From Prevotella sp. CAG:1058 (lineage in GTDB: Bacteria; Bacteroidota; Bacteroidia; Bacteroidales; Bacteroidaceae), in NCBI GenBank assembly GCA_000433175.1, contig HF986725.1, forward strand, positions 56,143-66,080: DNA of 9,938 bases, written 5' to 3'. The notes beneath the pieces were generated by a model. That model was not told where the DNA came from. It searched no databases and worked only from the letters and a program-made list of their open reading frames with translations. Position numbers and translations under genes: made by a program. Shown piece after piece: positions 1 to 8,251 of the stretch. The first letter of the stretch is position 1, and each line of letters begins with the position of its first letter.

Positions 1-627
1 CTGATATTCGAACCTATGGCAGCAGCCATAGGCATTGGCCTCGACGTTGAAGCGCCCGAGGGCAACATGGTCGTAGACATAGGCGGCGGAAGCACCGAGA
101 TAGCCGTAATATCACTGGGCGGCATAGTGTCTAACAACTCTATACGCACCGCCGGCGACGACCTTACGGCCGAAATACAGGAATACATGAGCAAGCAGCA
201 CAACGTAAAGGTGAGCGAGCGCATGGCTGAGAGAATAAAGATACACGTGGGCTCGGCGCTGACCGACCTGGGCGACCAGGCTCCCGAGGACTACGTGGTA
301 CACGGTCCCAACAAGGTTACGGCCCTGCCGATGGAGGTTCCGGTATGCTACCAGGAGATAGCCCACTGCCTCGACCGCACCATCGCCAAGATAGAGAACG
401 CCGTACTCTCGGCGCTGGAGAACACCCCGCCCGAGCTTTACGCCGACATTGTAAAGAACGGTATTTACCTTACAGGCGGCGGCGCGCTGCTGCGCGGACT
501 CGACAAGCGCCTTACCGACAAGATTAAGATACCATTCCACGTGGCGGAAGACCCCTTGCACAGCGTGGCTAAAGGAACAGGCATCGCAATCAAGAACGTT
601 GACCGCTTCTCATTCCTCATGAGGTAA
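1..627 (+). CDS. mreB: Rod shape-determining protein MreB, C-terminal part (5' end outside the window)
   Basis: MreB is the bacterial actin homologue that polymerises on ATP under the inner membrane and positions the elongation machinery. The reading frame is open from base 1. The first codons read LIFEPMAAAIG, the conserved MreB stretch just before the second phosphate-binding loop, so the ATG at 16 is internal. In the visible 208 residues, DIGGGSTEIAV (from about residue 26) is the phosphate-2 motif and TGGGALLRG (from about residue 158) is the adenosine-binding motif. The N-terminal phosphate-1 region, roughly 130 residues, is missing only because of the window edge. The gene ends at a TAA, and mreC begins 6 nt later, so the two are surely co-transcribed. 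Identity is clear from sequence and neighbours. Confidence 0.97.
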   Translation: MIFEPMAAAIGIGLDVEAPEGNMVVDIGGGSTEIAVISLGGIVSNNSIRTAGDDLTAEIQEYMSKQHNVKVSERMAERIKIHVGSALTDLGDQAPEDYVVHGPNKVTALPMEVPVCYQEIAHCLDRTIAKIENAVLSALENTPPELYADIVKNGIYLTGGGALLRGLDKRLTDKIKIPFHVAEDPLHSVAKGTGIAIKNVDRFSFLMR

Positions 628-633
628 TACGAA

Positions 634-1497
634 ATGCGTAACCTGATTGATTTTATTACAAGATACAATCACTGGTTTGTCTTTGTCATACTCGAAGTTG
701 TCAGCTTCGTCCTGCTTTTCAAGTTCAACAGCTACCAGGGCAGCGTATGGTTCTCGTCTGCCAACGTGGTAGCCGGAAAAGTGTACGAAGCCGACGCCAC
801 GATAAAAAACTTCTTCAGTCTGACAAAGATAAACCAGCAACTTAATGTGCGTAACCTATACCTTGAGCAGACGGTCAGGAAACTGTCCGAGCAGGTGCAT
901 GCCGAGACTGGCGACTCGTCGTGGCTGTTCCGCACGCAGGCCGAGGTGTTGAAGGAATACAAGCTGATACCTGCAAAAGTCATAACCAACTCTATCGACA
1001 AGCGCGACAACTTCATCACCATAGACAAGGGACGGCTTGACGGTGTGAAACCCGACATGGGAGTAGCCTGCGGCACAGGCATAGTCGGAGTAGTCTACAT
1101 GGTGTCCGACCACTACTCTATCGTCATACCCGTACTCAACTCCAAGTCTAACATCAGCGTAACAATAAGGAAAAGAGGATATTACGGTTACCTGCGCTGG
1201 ACTGGCGGAGCGTCAGACCTGGCATACGTCGACGACATTCCACGACATGCCCATTTCCGCCTGGGCGACCTTATCGAGACCAGCGGATACTCAGCAATGT
1301 TCCCTCCGGGCATCATTGCGGGACAGATACTCCACGTTTACAATTCGCCCGACGGACTTTCTTACCGCGTACAGGTACGCCTTACGACCGACTTCGGCAA
1401 CCTTCGCGACGTATGCGTCATCGACAATTCGGCGATGAAAGAGCGCATCGACCTGCTGCGCAGCGCACAAGACTCATTGAAACTTAAGCAGAATTAG
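634..1497 (+). CDS. mreC: Rod shape-determining protein MreC
   Basis: MreC is the bitopic periplasmic scaffold of the elongasome; in characterised systems it binds and activates PBP2. The 287-residue protein has a short cytoplasmic start, one membrane segment at about residues 14-32, and a likely coiled coil at about 55-90. Two beta-rich domains follow. The C-terminal part carries the family signature GDLIETSGYSAMFPPGIIAG, and the first domain contains IDKGRLDGVKPDMGV. Length is normal for the family. The chosen ATG at 634 follows mreB by 6 nt and has a GAGG stretch near the end of mreB as a possible ribosome site. mreD follows 12 nt downstream. No defect is visible. Confidence 0.95.
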   Translation: MRNLIDFITRYNHWFVFVILEVVSFVLLFKFNSYQGSVWFSSANVVAGKVYEADATIKNFFSLTKINQQLNVRNLYLEQTVRKLSEQVHAETGDSSWLFRTQAEVLKEYKLIPAKVITNSIDKRDNFITIDKGRLDGVKPDMGVACGTGIVGVVYMVSDHYSIVIPVLNSKSNISVTIRKRGYYGYLRWTGGASDLAYVDDIPRHAHFRLGDLIETSGYSAMFPPGIIAGQILHVYNSPDGLSYRVQVRLTTDFGNLRDVCVIDNSAMKERIDLLRSAQDSLKLKQN

Positions 1498-1500
1498 GAG
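1496..1500 (+). promoter_or_regulatory. Shine-Dalgarno site for mreD
   Basis: AGGAG overlaps the last two bases of the mreC TAG stop codon and sits 9 nt before the mreD ATG. It is the only near-canonical Shine-Dalgarno I found in the window; most genes here have AT-rich leaders instead, which is usual for Bacteroidetes. It fixes the mreD start at 1510 and suggests that ribosomes ending mreC can re-initiate on mreD. Confidence 0.65.
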
Positions 1501-1509
1501 AGTCAAGCA

Positions 1510-2010
1510 ATGAAGATAGAAGCTATAAGACATCTCTTCACATTCATCGTTTTATGCCTTGTACAGGTGTTGGTGCTCAACCACATCAACCTGCTGGGCT
1601 GTGCCACGCCCTTGCTGTACATTTATTTCATCATGCTTTTCAGGCGTGGTTTTCCCCAATGGGGCATCTTGTTATGGAGCTTCCTCATCGGACTCTGCAT
1701 AGACATGTTCTCCAATACGCCCGGAGTAGCAGCCGCATCGGCCACCTTCCTCGGCCTCCTGCAACCTTACCTGCTTGGCATGTTCATACAAAGGGACAGC
1801 CCCGACGACCTTAAACCAACCATGCAGTCGCTCGGCACAGGCCGGTATTTCTACTATACGCTTTCGTGCGTGCTGTTGTTCAACATAATATTCTTCACCA
1901 TAGAGTCGTTCAGCTTCTTCAACTGGCTGCAATGGATAAGGAACATCGGCGGCAGCACGGCACTTACTGTCATCCTGATACTCGTCATTGAGAACATCAG
2001 GAAAAGATAA
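1510..2010 (+). CDS. mreD: Rod shape-determining protein MreD
   Basis: MreD is a small polytopic inner-membrane protein of the elongation complex, found with MreC; its exact biochemical role is unsettled. The 166 residues are very hydrophobic, with about five membrane segments. The segment GLCIDMFSNTPGVAAASA matches the family's conserved Asp-containing pattern (G-x-x-x-D, then PG, then small residues). Sequence conservation in this family is low, so the call rests on length, topology, that motif and position between mreC and mrdA. The start is supported by the AGGAG site at 1496-1500. A 33-nt gap with no visible promoter or terminator leads to mrdA. Confidence 0.92.
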   Translation: MKIEAIRHLFTFIVLCLVQVLVLNHINLLGCATPLLYIYFIMLFRRGFPQWGILLWSFLIGLCIDMFSNTPGVAAASATFLGLLQPYLLGMFIQRDSPDDLKPTMQSLGTGRYFYYTLSCVLLFNIIFFTIESFSFFNWLQWIRNIGGSTALTVILILVIENIRKR

Positions 2011-2043
2011 AACGGCATTACTCAAAACGCAAAAAAGCGGAAC

Positions 2044-3897
2044 ATGGATAAAGATTACGGACTTGATAACAGGCAATATGTAATCGGCGGAATAGCCATA
2101 TTCATTGTCGTAGTGTACATTATAAGGCTTTTCACACTACAGATAATGAGCGACGACTATAAGAAAAACGCCGACAGTAACGCCTTGCTCAAGAAAGTTG
2201 AATATCCTGCGCGCGGCGTAATATCAGACAGGAACGGCCGGTTGCTTGTCTATAACCAGAGCGCCTACGACATAATGGTCGTAATGAACGAGGAAAAAGG
2301 ACGCCTCGACACGCTCGACTTCTGCGAATCGCTCGGCATAACAAAGGAATACTTTGAAGAAAGAATGGCCGAGATAAAAGACAGGAACAAGAATCCGGGC
2401 TACTCGCCGTTCACCCAACAGATGTTCATGAGCCAACTGACGGAAAAGGAATTCAGCATATTCCAGGAAAAGAGCTACCGTTATCCGGGCTTCTACGTAA
2501 GGCGCCGCAGCGTCAGGCAATACACTTCGCCTAACGCAGCGCATGTACTTGGCGACGTCGCCGAGGTTTCGCGTGCCGACATCGAAGACGATTCGTACTA
2601 CCAGCTCGGCGACTACATAGGCAAACAGGGCATTGAGAAATACTACGAAAAGCAACTCCGAGGCGAAAAAGGAGTGCAGATACTGCTGCGCGACGCACAC
2701 GGACGCATACAGGGAAGCTACATGAACGGCAAGCTCGACCGCCGTCCTGTGGCGGGAAAGGACCTTACGCTGGGCATCGACGCAAACCTGCAAGCCCTCG
2801 GCGAAAGGCTCCTTGAAGGTAAAATCGGCAGCATAGTAGCCATCGAACCGTCGACGGGCGAAGTGCTTTGCATGGTGTCATCGCCTACCTACGACCCGCG
2901 CACAATTACCGGACGCAACCGAAGCAAGATGCACCACAAGCTCGCCAACAACTCGTGGCTGCCACTCCTTAACCGCTCCATCATGGGAGTCTACCCTCCG
3001 GGTTCCACGTTCAAGACAACACAAGGCCTGACATTCCTCAACGAAGGCATAATAACCCCGAACACAATGTTCCCCTGCCACCACGGCTTCTACTGCCGCG
3101 GACTGCACGTAGGCTGCCACGGCCACGCCTCGCCGATAAGCCTTATACCGGCATTAGGCACGTCGTGCAACGGCTACTTCTGCTGGGGACTGTACTACAT
3201 GCTGGGCAACAGGAAGAAATACAAGACCGTGCAGGACGCAATGAACACGTGGCGCGACTACATGGTAAGCATGGGCTTCGGCTACAAACTCGGCGTAGAC
3301 CTGCCCGGAGAGAAACGCGGACTCATACCTAACGCCCAATATTACGACAAGGCTTACAAGGGTTCATGGAACGGACTGACCGTAATAAGCATCGCCATAG
3401 GCCAGGGCGAGGTGCTGCTTACGCCATTACAGATAGCCAACTTGTGCGCGACAATAGCCAACCGCGGCTACTATTACACACCGCACGTAGTGCGCAAGGT
3501 GCAAGGCGAGCAGCTCGATGCGAAATTCAGGGAGAAACATTACACCAAGGCAAGCCGCCGGGCATACGAATACATAGTAGCAGGAATGCGCCGCTCGGTA
3601 TTGAGCGGAACCTGCGCAGCGGCCAACCGCACTGACTACGAAGTGTGCGGTAAGACGGGAACGGCACAGAACCGCGGTCACGACCACTCCATATTCATGG
3701 GCTTCGCACCAATGAACAACCCGCAGATAGCCGTCGCCGTATATGTGGAAAACGGCGGTTTCGGCGCAGAATTCGGTGTTCCGATAGGCGCACTGATGAT
3801 GGAACAGTACATAAAAGGCAAACTTTCGCCCGAATCGGAGAAGAAGGCGGAAGCATTCCAACATAGAAGAATATCTTATGGCACAGCAAGTAGATAG
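2044..3897 (+). CDS. mrdA: Penicillin-binding protein 2, elongation-specific DD-transpeptidase
   Basis: This class B penicillin-binding protein cross-links new peptidoglycan in the side wall, in complex with RodA, and is the target of beta-lactams such as mecillinam. The protein has 617 residues, close to E. coli PBP2. Order of parts: cytoplasmic tail, membrane anchor at about 12-33, pedestal (dimerisation) domain starting at the VEYPARGVISDRNGRLL motif, then the transpeptidase domain. Catalytic motifs are complete: STFK with nucleophile Ser321 and Lys324, SCN at 374-376, and KTGT at 537-540. Between the first two motifs lies a Cys/His-rich stretch (Cys345, Cys351, Cys358 and several His up to 361), in the region where other PBP2 proteins bind zinc. 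The gene's 3' end overlaps rodA by 20 nt, implying coupled expression of the two partners. Confidence 0.96.
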   Translation: MDKDYGLDNRQYVIGGIAIFIVVVYIIRLFTLQIMSDDYKKNADSNALLKKVEYPARGVISDRNGRLLVYNQSAYDIMVVMNEEKGRLDTLDFCESLGITKEYFEERMAEIKDRNKNPGYSPFTQQMFMSQLTEKEFSIFQEKSYRYPGFYVRRRSVRQYTSPNAAHVLGDVAEVSRADIEDDSYYQLGDYIGKQGIEKYYEKQLRGEKGVQILLRDAHGRIQGSYMNGKLDRRPVAGKDLTLGIDANLQALGERLLEGKIGSIVAIEPSTGEVLCMVSSPTYDPRTITGRNRSKMHHKLANNSWLPLLNRSIMGVYPPGSTFKTTQGLTFLNEGIITPNTMFPCHHGFYCRGLHVGCHGHASPISLIPALGTSCNGYFCWGLYYMLGNRKKYKTVQDAMNTWRDYMVSMGFGYKLGVDLPGEKRGLIPNAQYYDKAYKGSWNGLTVISIAIGQGEVLLTPLQIANLCATIANRGYYYTPHVVRKVQGEQLDAKFREKHYTKASRRAYEYIVAGMRRSVLSGTCAAANRTDYEVCGKTGTAQNRGHDHSIFMGFAPMNNPQIAVAVYVENGGFGAEFGVPIGALMMEQYIKGKLSPESEKKAEAFQHRRISYGTASR

Positions 3898-5347
3898 ACA
3901 ACCCAGCGTCCTGCGCTCCCTGGACTGGTGGACAATAGGCATTTACCTGGTGCTCCTGGCGTTCGGGTGGATCAGCGTATGCGGTGCGAGCTACACCTAC
4001 GGCGACACCGACATATTGAGCCTAAGCACACGCTCGGGCATGCAGATTATATGGATCGGCACGTCTATATGCCTCGGTTTCGTGCTCCTCATGCTCGACG
4101 ACCGCTTCTACGACACCTTCGCTTACATAATTTACGGCATCCTATTGCTACTGCTTTTCATAACGATATTCAACCCACACGAGATAAAAGGTTCGCGTTC
4201 GTGGCTAGTAATGGGACCGCTGAGACTGCAACCTGCCGAATTTGCGAAATTCGCAACAGCCTTGGCTGTGGCTAAACTGATGAGTACGTACGGCTTCAAC
4301 ATGCACCGTTGGAAAGACTTTGCAGTAGCATGTGCCGTCGTAATGCTGCCGATGCTGTTCATCATCGCCCAGAAAGAGACAGGCTCAGCCCTTGTCTACA
4401 TATCATTCTTCCTCATGTTCTACCGCGAGGGAATGACCGGCAGCGTGCTGTTCACCGGCGTGGCGATGATTATTTATTTCGTCGTAGGCATACGTTACGA
4501 AGAAACTTTGCTGCTCAACACCGGCACATCGGTAGGCAAGTTCGCCGTGCTTCTGCTCGTACAGATATTCACCTCGGCTATGGTCTATAACCTTTGCCGC
4601 GAGCAAAGACAGGCCATCATGATGCTTGTTTACTCACTCGGAGCCACCCTGCTGGCGTTTCTTTTCGCCGAGTTCGTCATACCTTTCGACATCGTATGGG
4701 TGCAACTTGCCGTCAGCGCAGCCCTTGTGGGCTACCTGCTGTACAACGCATTGAGCAAACGGGTCAAGAAATACCTGTACATTCTGATTTTCACCGTAGG
4801 CTCGATAACATTCTTTTATTCGGCCGACTATGTGCTCAACAACATTCTGGAGCCACACCAGAGAGTGCGCATCAACGTTCTACTCGGCCTTGACGAAGAC
4901 CTTTCGGGGGCAGGCTACAACGTACACCAGAGCGAAATAGCCATCGGTTCAGGCGGACTTAAAGGCAAGGGATTCCTAAACGGCACACAGACGAAGCTGA
5001 AATTCGTACCCGAACAGGACACCGACTTCATCTTCTGCACCGTCGGCGAGGAAGAAGGCTTCCTCGGTTCGGCAGGCGTTTTGCTGCTGTTCCTAGCCCT
5101 AATACTGCGTCTGATCAAAATGGCTGAACGTCAACCGTTCAAGTTCGGACGCGTCTACGGTTACTGCGTGCTTAGCATATTCCTGTTCCACGTATTCATA
5201 AACGTAGGCATGGTGCTCGGACTTACCCCCGTCATAGGCATTCCGCTGCCGTTTTTCAGCTACGGAGGCTCGTCCCTATGGGGTTTCACCATACTGCTTT
5301 TCATATTCCTGAGAATCGATGCAGGGCGCAATCTCATAAGAACCTGA
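3878..5347 (+). CDS. rodA: RodA, SEDS-family peptidoglycan glycosyltransferase (long Bacteroidetes form)
   Basis: RodA polymerises lipid II into glycan strands for elongation and works with PBP2. The 489-residue polytopic protein keeps the SEDS landmarks: SRSWLVMGPLRLQPAEFAKF, including Trp109 (matching the essential Trp of B. subtilis RodA); QRVRINVLLGL; GAGYNVHQSEIAIGSGGLKG; EQDTDFIF with Asp383 as the expected catalytic Asp; and the C-terminal GLTPVIGIPLPFFSYGGSS from about residue 448. It is about 120 residues longer than E. coli RodA. The extra length is a hydrophobic block at roughly residues 190-320, before QRVRI, that would add several membrane segments. The ATG lies inside the end of mrdA (20-nt overlap) with only a weak AGAAG upstream, so translational coupling is likely. 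Confidence 0.96.
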   Translation: MAQQVDRQPSVLRSLDWWTIGIYLVLLAFGWISVCGASYTYGDTDILSLSTRSGMQIIWIGTSICLGFVLLMLDDRFYDTFAYIIYGILLLLLFITIFNPHEIKGSRSWLVMGPLRLQPAEFAKFATALAVAKLMSTYGFNMHRWKDFAVACAVVMLPMLFIIAQKETGSALVYISFFLMFYREGMTGSVLFTGVAMIIYFVVGIRYEETLLLNTGTSVGKFAVLLLVQIFTSAMVYNLCREQRQAIMMLVYSLGATLLAFLFAEFVIPFDIVWVQLAVSAALVGYLLYNALSKRVKKYLYILIFTVGSITFFYSADYVLNNILEPHQRVRINVLLGLDEDLSGAGYNVHQSEIAIGSGGLKGKGFLNGTQTKLKFVPEQDTDFIFCTVGEEEGFLGSAGVLLLFLALILRLIKMAERQPFKFGRVYGYCVLSIFLFHVFINVGMVLGLTPVIGIPLPFFSYGGSSLWGFTILLFIFLRIDAGRNLIRT

Positions 5348-5419
5348 CTAAACTGTAACCGCCGACAGCTAAGCTATATTAAATCCGAGAACTTGTGAAA
5401 CTTTACTAAATACTTTATT

Positions 5420-7021
5420 ATGAACAGATTATTATTGTCACTGGCGATGCTATTAACAACGCTGGCAGTAAACGCACAGAATCCCCGAGTAAAGACATCA
5501 GAGGGTGTTCTGGAAGGAATTGAAGAATCAGGTATAAAAGTTTTTAAAGGCGTACCTTTCGCACAGCCGCCGGTCGGCGACCTCCGCTGGAAAGCGCCGC
5601 AACCGGTAAAAGCATGGACAGGCGTGCGCAAGGCACACGACTTCGGTCCGAACCCGATGCAGCAGCCTCTGTTCGGCGACATGAACTTCGGCACCAAGAA
5701 GATGAGCGAGGACTGCCTGTACCTTAATATATGGACTCCGGCAAAATCAATGGACGAGAAACTTCCCGTGCTTATCTACTTCAACGGCGGCGGACTCGTA
5801 GCAGGCAGCGGCAGCGAACCGAGATACGCAGGCATGTCGATGGCCCGTAAAGGAATAATATCGGTATCGGCAAACTACCGCGAAGGCATCTTCGGCTTCT
5901 TCGCACATCCCGAACTGTCGGCTGAAACTTCATATAAAGGCTCAGGCAACTACGGCTTCATGGACCAGGCTGCGGCTATAAAATGGGTCAAGGAGAACAT
6001 AGCTGCCTTCGGCGGAGACCCCGAAAGGATAACCATAGCCGGCGAATCGGCAGGCTCAATGTCGGTCAGTGCGTTGATGGCTTCGCCCTTGTGCAAGGGA
6101 CTTTTCGCACAAGCCATTGGCTCAAGCGGCTCCGTGCTCAGGAACGGCAACCTCAAAACGCTGAAAGAAGCTGAAAAGGCAGGCAAGGAAAAGGCTGAGC
6201 AATTAGGCTGCAAGTCTATCAAGGAAATGCGCGCCATACCTGCCGAAGAACTGATGAACCGCGCCGCCGAGGCCGGACTGCCCGGCTATAACGTAGACGG
6301 TTACTTCTTTACAAAACAGCCAGCCGAGACATACGCCAACGGCGAACAATGCAAAGTGCCACTGCTTGTAGGAGGAAACTCGTACGAAATGCCCACAGCT
6401 GCCGTATTGCAGGGCAAGGCTCCGACTATCGAGAATGTAAGAATCATACTGACAGGCATTTACGGCAAGAACGCGGACAAGGTGATGCAGATGTACGGTT
6501 TCAATACGGATGCTGACGTGAACGGCAGCGCCGGAATACAGTTGGCATCAGACCAGTTCATCGGTTTCTCTACATGGAAATGGGGATACATGCACGCCAA
6601 GACCGGCGGATGCCCCGTATACAGGTACAACTACTGCCATCCGCGCCCGGCAATGAGGGTTAAAGGCAAGGTTGCAGGACTTGCAGGAGGAGTGATAGAC
6701 AAGAAGGACGGCGAGGCCGAACAGCCCATAGCACCGGGCGCAGTACACTCTGCCGACATAGAATACGCCATGGGCACGCTGCCCACCAACCGCGTTTACG
6801 ACTGGCAGCCCGAAGACTTCATCATGTCAGACGTATTCTCAAGCTACTACGCCAACTTCATAAAGACCGGCAACCCGAACGGACTCGGACTGACGGACTG
6901 GACCCCGATGAACGCCACAAACACTCTTCCGACGCTGCAACTCGACGTAGAATCAAAGATGACATACGACGAAGGCGAGCAGAAGCGTTACGAGTTTATA
7001 GACAAGATACAATCGGAATAA
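5420..7021 (+). CDS. Secreted type-B carboxylesterase (alpha/beta hydrolase)
   Basis: This is a member of the carboxylesterase/cholinesterase family, which hydrolyses carboxylic esters; the natural substrate cannot be read from sequence. The 533 residues begin with a signal peptide, MNRLLLSLAMLLTTLAVNAQ, probably cut near Ala19-Gln20, so the enzyme should be periplasmic or secreted. The family opening KGVPFAQPPVGDLRW and the EDCLYLNIWTP motif are present. The triad is Ser210 in GESAGS, Glu323 in GNSYEM and His443 in GAVHSADIEYAMG. The oxyanion-hole loop reads FNGGGLVAG, with Asn where many homologues have His (HGGG). It starts 72 nt after rodA; that gap holds no terminator, Shine-Dalgarno site or good TAnnTTTG box, so read-through from the rod operon is possible. 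A strong hairpin follows 14 nt after the stop. Confidence 0.9.
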   Translation: MNRLLLSLAMLLTTLAVNAQNPRVKTSEGVLEGIEESGIKVFKGVPFAQPPVGDLRWKAPQPVKAWTGVRKAHDFGPNPMQQPLFGDMNFGTKKMSEDCLYLNIWTPAKSMDEKLPVLIYFNGGGLVAGSGSEPRYAGMSMARKGIISVSANYREGIFGFFAHPELSAETSYKGSGNYGFMDQAAAIKWVKENIAAFGGDPERITIAGESAGSMSVSALMASPLCKGLFAQAIGSSGSVLRNGNLKTLKEAEKAGKEKAEQLGCKSIKEMRAIPAEELMNRAAEAGLPGYNVDGYFFTKQPAETYANGEQCKVPLLVGGNSYEMPTAAVLQGKAPTIENVRIILTGIYGKNADKVMQMYGFNTDADVNGSAGIQLASDQFIGFSTWKWGYMHAKTGGCPVYRYNYCHPRPAMRVKGKVAGLAGGVIDKKDGEAEQPIAPGAVHSADIEYAMGTLPTNRVYDWQPEDFIMSDVFSSYYANFIKTGNPNGLGLTDWTPMNATNTLPTLQLDVESKMTYDEGEQKRYEFIDKIQSE

Positions 7022-7035
7022 ACATTGGAAATAAC

Positions 7036-7078
7036 ATAAAATAAAGGCGTCCTGCATAGCAGGGCGCCTTTATTTTAT
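7036..7078. terminator. Bidirectional intrinsic terminator between convergent esterase and aldolase genes
   Basis: The arms 7036-7055 and 7059-7078 pair over 20 bp with one T-G wobble (7050/7064) and a 3-base loop (ATA). The core is GC-rich (GGCG, CCTGC) and the outer part is A/T-only, so each strand ends its stem in a T-rich run. This is the classic form of a terminator that works in both directions. It lies 14 nt after the esterase stop and 33 nt after the aldolase stop. Confidence 0.93.
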
Positions 7079-7111
7079 CAATTCGAGCTTTATCCAAGCC
7101 TTTAATTCGAA

Positions 7112-8116
7112 TTACTGAGCCAGCTTGTTGTCTGAACCGAGCACGTCGATAATCTTGTGCTTGTACATTTCCTCCATGAGGTCGCGTGCAGGTCCGCAGT
7201 ACTTACGCGGGTCGAACTCTGCCGGTTTCTCAACAAACACCTTGCGAACTGCAGCGGTAAATGCAAGACGAGAGTCAGAGTCGATGTTGATCTTGCAAAC
7301 AGCGCTCTTGGCTGCCTTGCGCAACTGCTCTTCAGGAATACCTACTGCATCGGGCAACTTGCCGCCGTACTGGTTGATCATGTCAACATACTCCTGTGGA
7401 ACTGAAGACGAACCGTGGAGCACGATCGGGAATCCGGGCAGCTTCTTCATGATTTCGTCGAGTACGTCGAATGCCAAGGGAGGAGGAACAAGACGGCCAG
7501 TCTTCGGGTCGCGTGTGCACTGCTCGGGCTTGAACTTATAAGCTCCGTGGCTTGTACCGATAGATATTGCAAGAGAATCAACGCCGGTCTTGCTTGTGAA
7601 GTCGATAACTTCCTCAGGCTTTGTATAATGTGAAACCTCTGAAGCGACCTCGTCCTCGACACCTGCAAGTACTCCGAGCTCGCCCTCAACAGTTACATCG
7701 TACTGGTGAGCGTAGTCAACAACCTTCTTTGTCAGGGCAACGTTCTCGTCGTAAGGCAGTGAAGAACCGTCAATCATAACTGAAGAGAAGCCCATGTCCA
7801 CACAGCTCTTGCAAAGCTCGAAGCTGTCTCCGTGGTCGAGGTGCAGTACTATTTCAGGATGAGCGCAGCCCAGTTCCTTTGCATATTCAACGGCGCCTTC
7901 AGCCATGTAGCGCAGAAGTGTCTGGTTGGCATAGTTGCGCGCACCCTTTGAAACTTGCAGGATGACAGGCGACTTCAGTTCTGAAGAAGCCTTGATGATA
8001 GCCTGAAGCTGCTCAAGGTTGTTGAAGTTGAACGCAGGAACGGCATAACCACCGTTAATGGCCCTTGCAAACATATCACGTGTGTTTACCAAGCCAAGTG
8101 TCTTATAACTTACCAT
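7112..8116 (-). CDS. fba: Class II fructose-1,6-bisphosphate aldolase
   Basis: This zinc enzyme splits fructose-1,6-bisphosphate into dihydroxyacetone phosphate and glyceraldehyde-3-phosphate in the cytoplasm (glycolysis), and runs the reverse in gluconeogenesis. The 334-residue product carries HLDHGDSFE with catalytic Asp94 and metal ligand His95, VEGELG at 143-148, SIGTSHGAYKF with His190, VLHGSSSVP with His234, and the substrate-binding NIDSDSR. From memory it closely resembles the Giardia-type class II enzyme. The start is the ATG at 8116 (MVSYKTLG): an in-frame ATG at 8164 exists, but it lies at or upstream of the expected transcription start and adds 16 residues unlike the family. The leader is A/T-rich with no Shine-Dalgarno. 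It is a single-gene unit with its own promoter (8167-8198) and a terminator it shares with the esterase gene. Confidence 0.96.
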   Translation of the reverse strand: MVSYKTLGLVNTRDMFARAINGGYAVPAFNFNNLEQLQAIIKASSELKSPVILQVSKGARNYANQTLLRYMAEGAVEYAKELGCAHPEIVLHLDHGDSFELCKSCVDMGFSSVMIDGSSLPYDENVALTKKVVDYAHQYDVTVEGELGVLAGVEDEVASEVSHYTKPEEVIDFTSKTGVDSLAISIGTSHGAYKFKPEQCTRDPKTGRLVPPPLAFDVLDEIMKKLPGFPIVLHGSSSVPQEYVDMINQYGGKLPDAVGIPEEQLRKAAKSAVCKINIDSDSRLAFTAAVRKVFVEKPAEFDPRKYCGPARDLMEEMYKHKIIDVLGSDNKLAQ

Positions 8117-8166
8117 AATACAAAAAAATTTTATGTTGTTATGAAAAATCTTCCATTCTAACACCG

Positions 8167-8198
8167 CAAAGTTAACACTTTATTTCGTCACGACAAAA
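8167..8198 (-). promoter_or_regulatory. Bacteroidetes-type promoter of fba
   Basis: Read on the minus strand, TTTTG (8198-8194) is followed by exactly 19 nt and then TAACTTTG (8174-8167). This fits the primary sigma factor consensus known for Bacteroides, TTTG near -33 and TAnnTTTG near -7. Transcription should begin a few bases downstream, near 8160, giving an A/T-rich leader of about 45 nt before the fba ATG at 8116. Confidence 0.85.
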
Positions 8199-8251
8199 GT
8201 TTGGCATCACTTTTAGCGTTGCAAAACCATGAATTTTCAGATTAATTTTAT

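Noticed and set aside
2224..2793. Long antisense open frames, e.g. 2224-2793, 3427-3942 and 112-561 on the minus strand
   Set aside because: They lie wholly or almost wholly inside well-identified genes, have no recognisable domains, and arise from the codon composition of the real frame.
5348..5419. Possible esterase promoter (TACTTTAT at 5411)
   Set aside because: It matches only part of TAnnTTTG, has no TTG at the right distance, and would place the transcription start at or after the ATG.
8117..8164. N-terminal extension of the aldolase from the ATG at 8164
   Set aside because: The promoter at 8167-8198 predicts a start near 8160, and the 16 extra residues do not resemble the family, whereas MVSYKTLG does.
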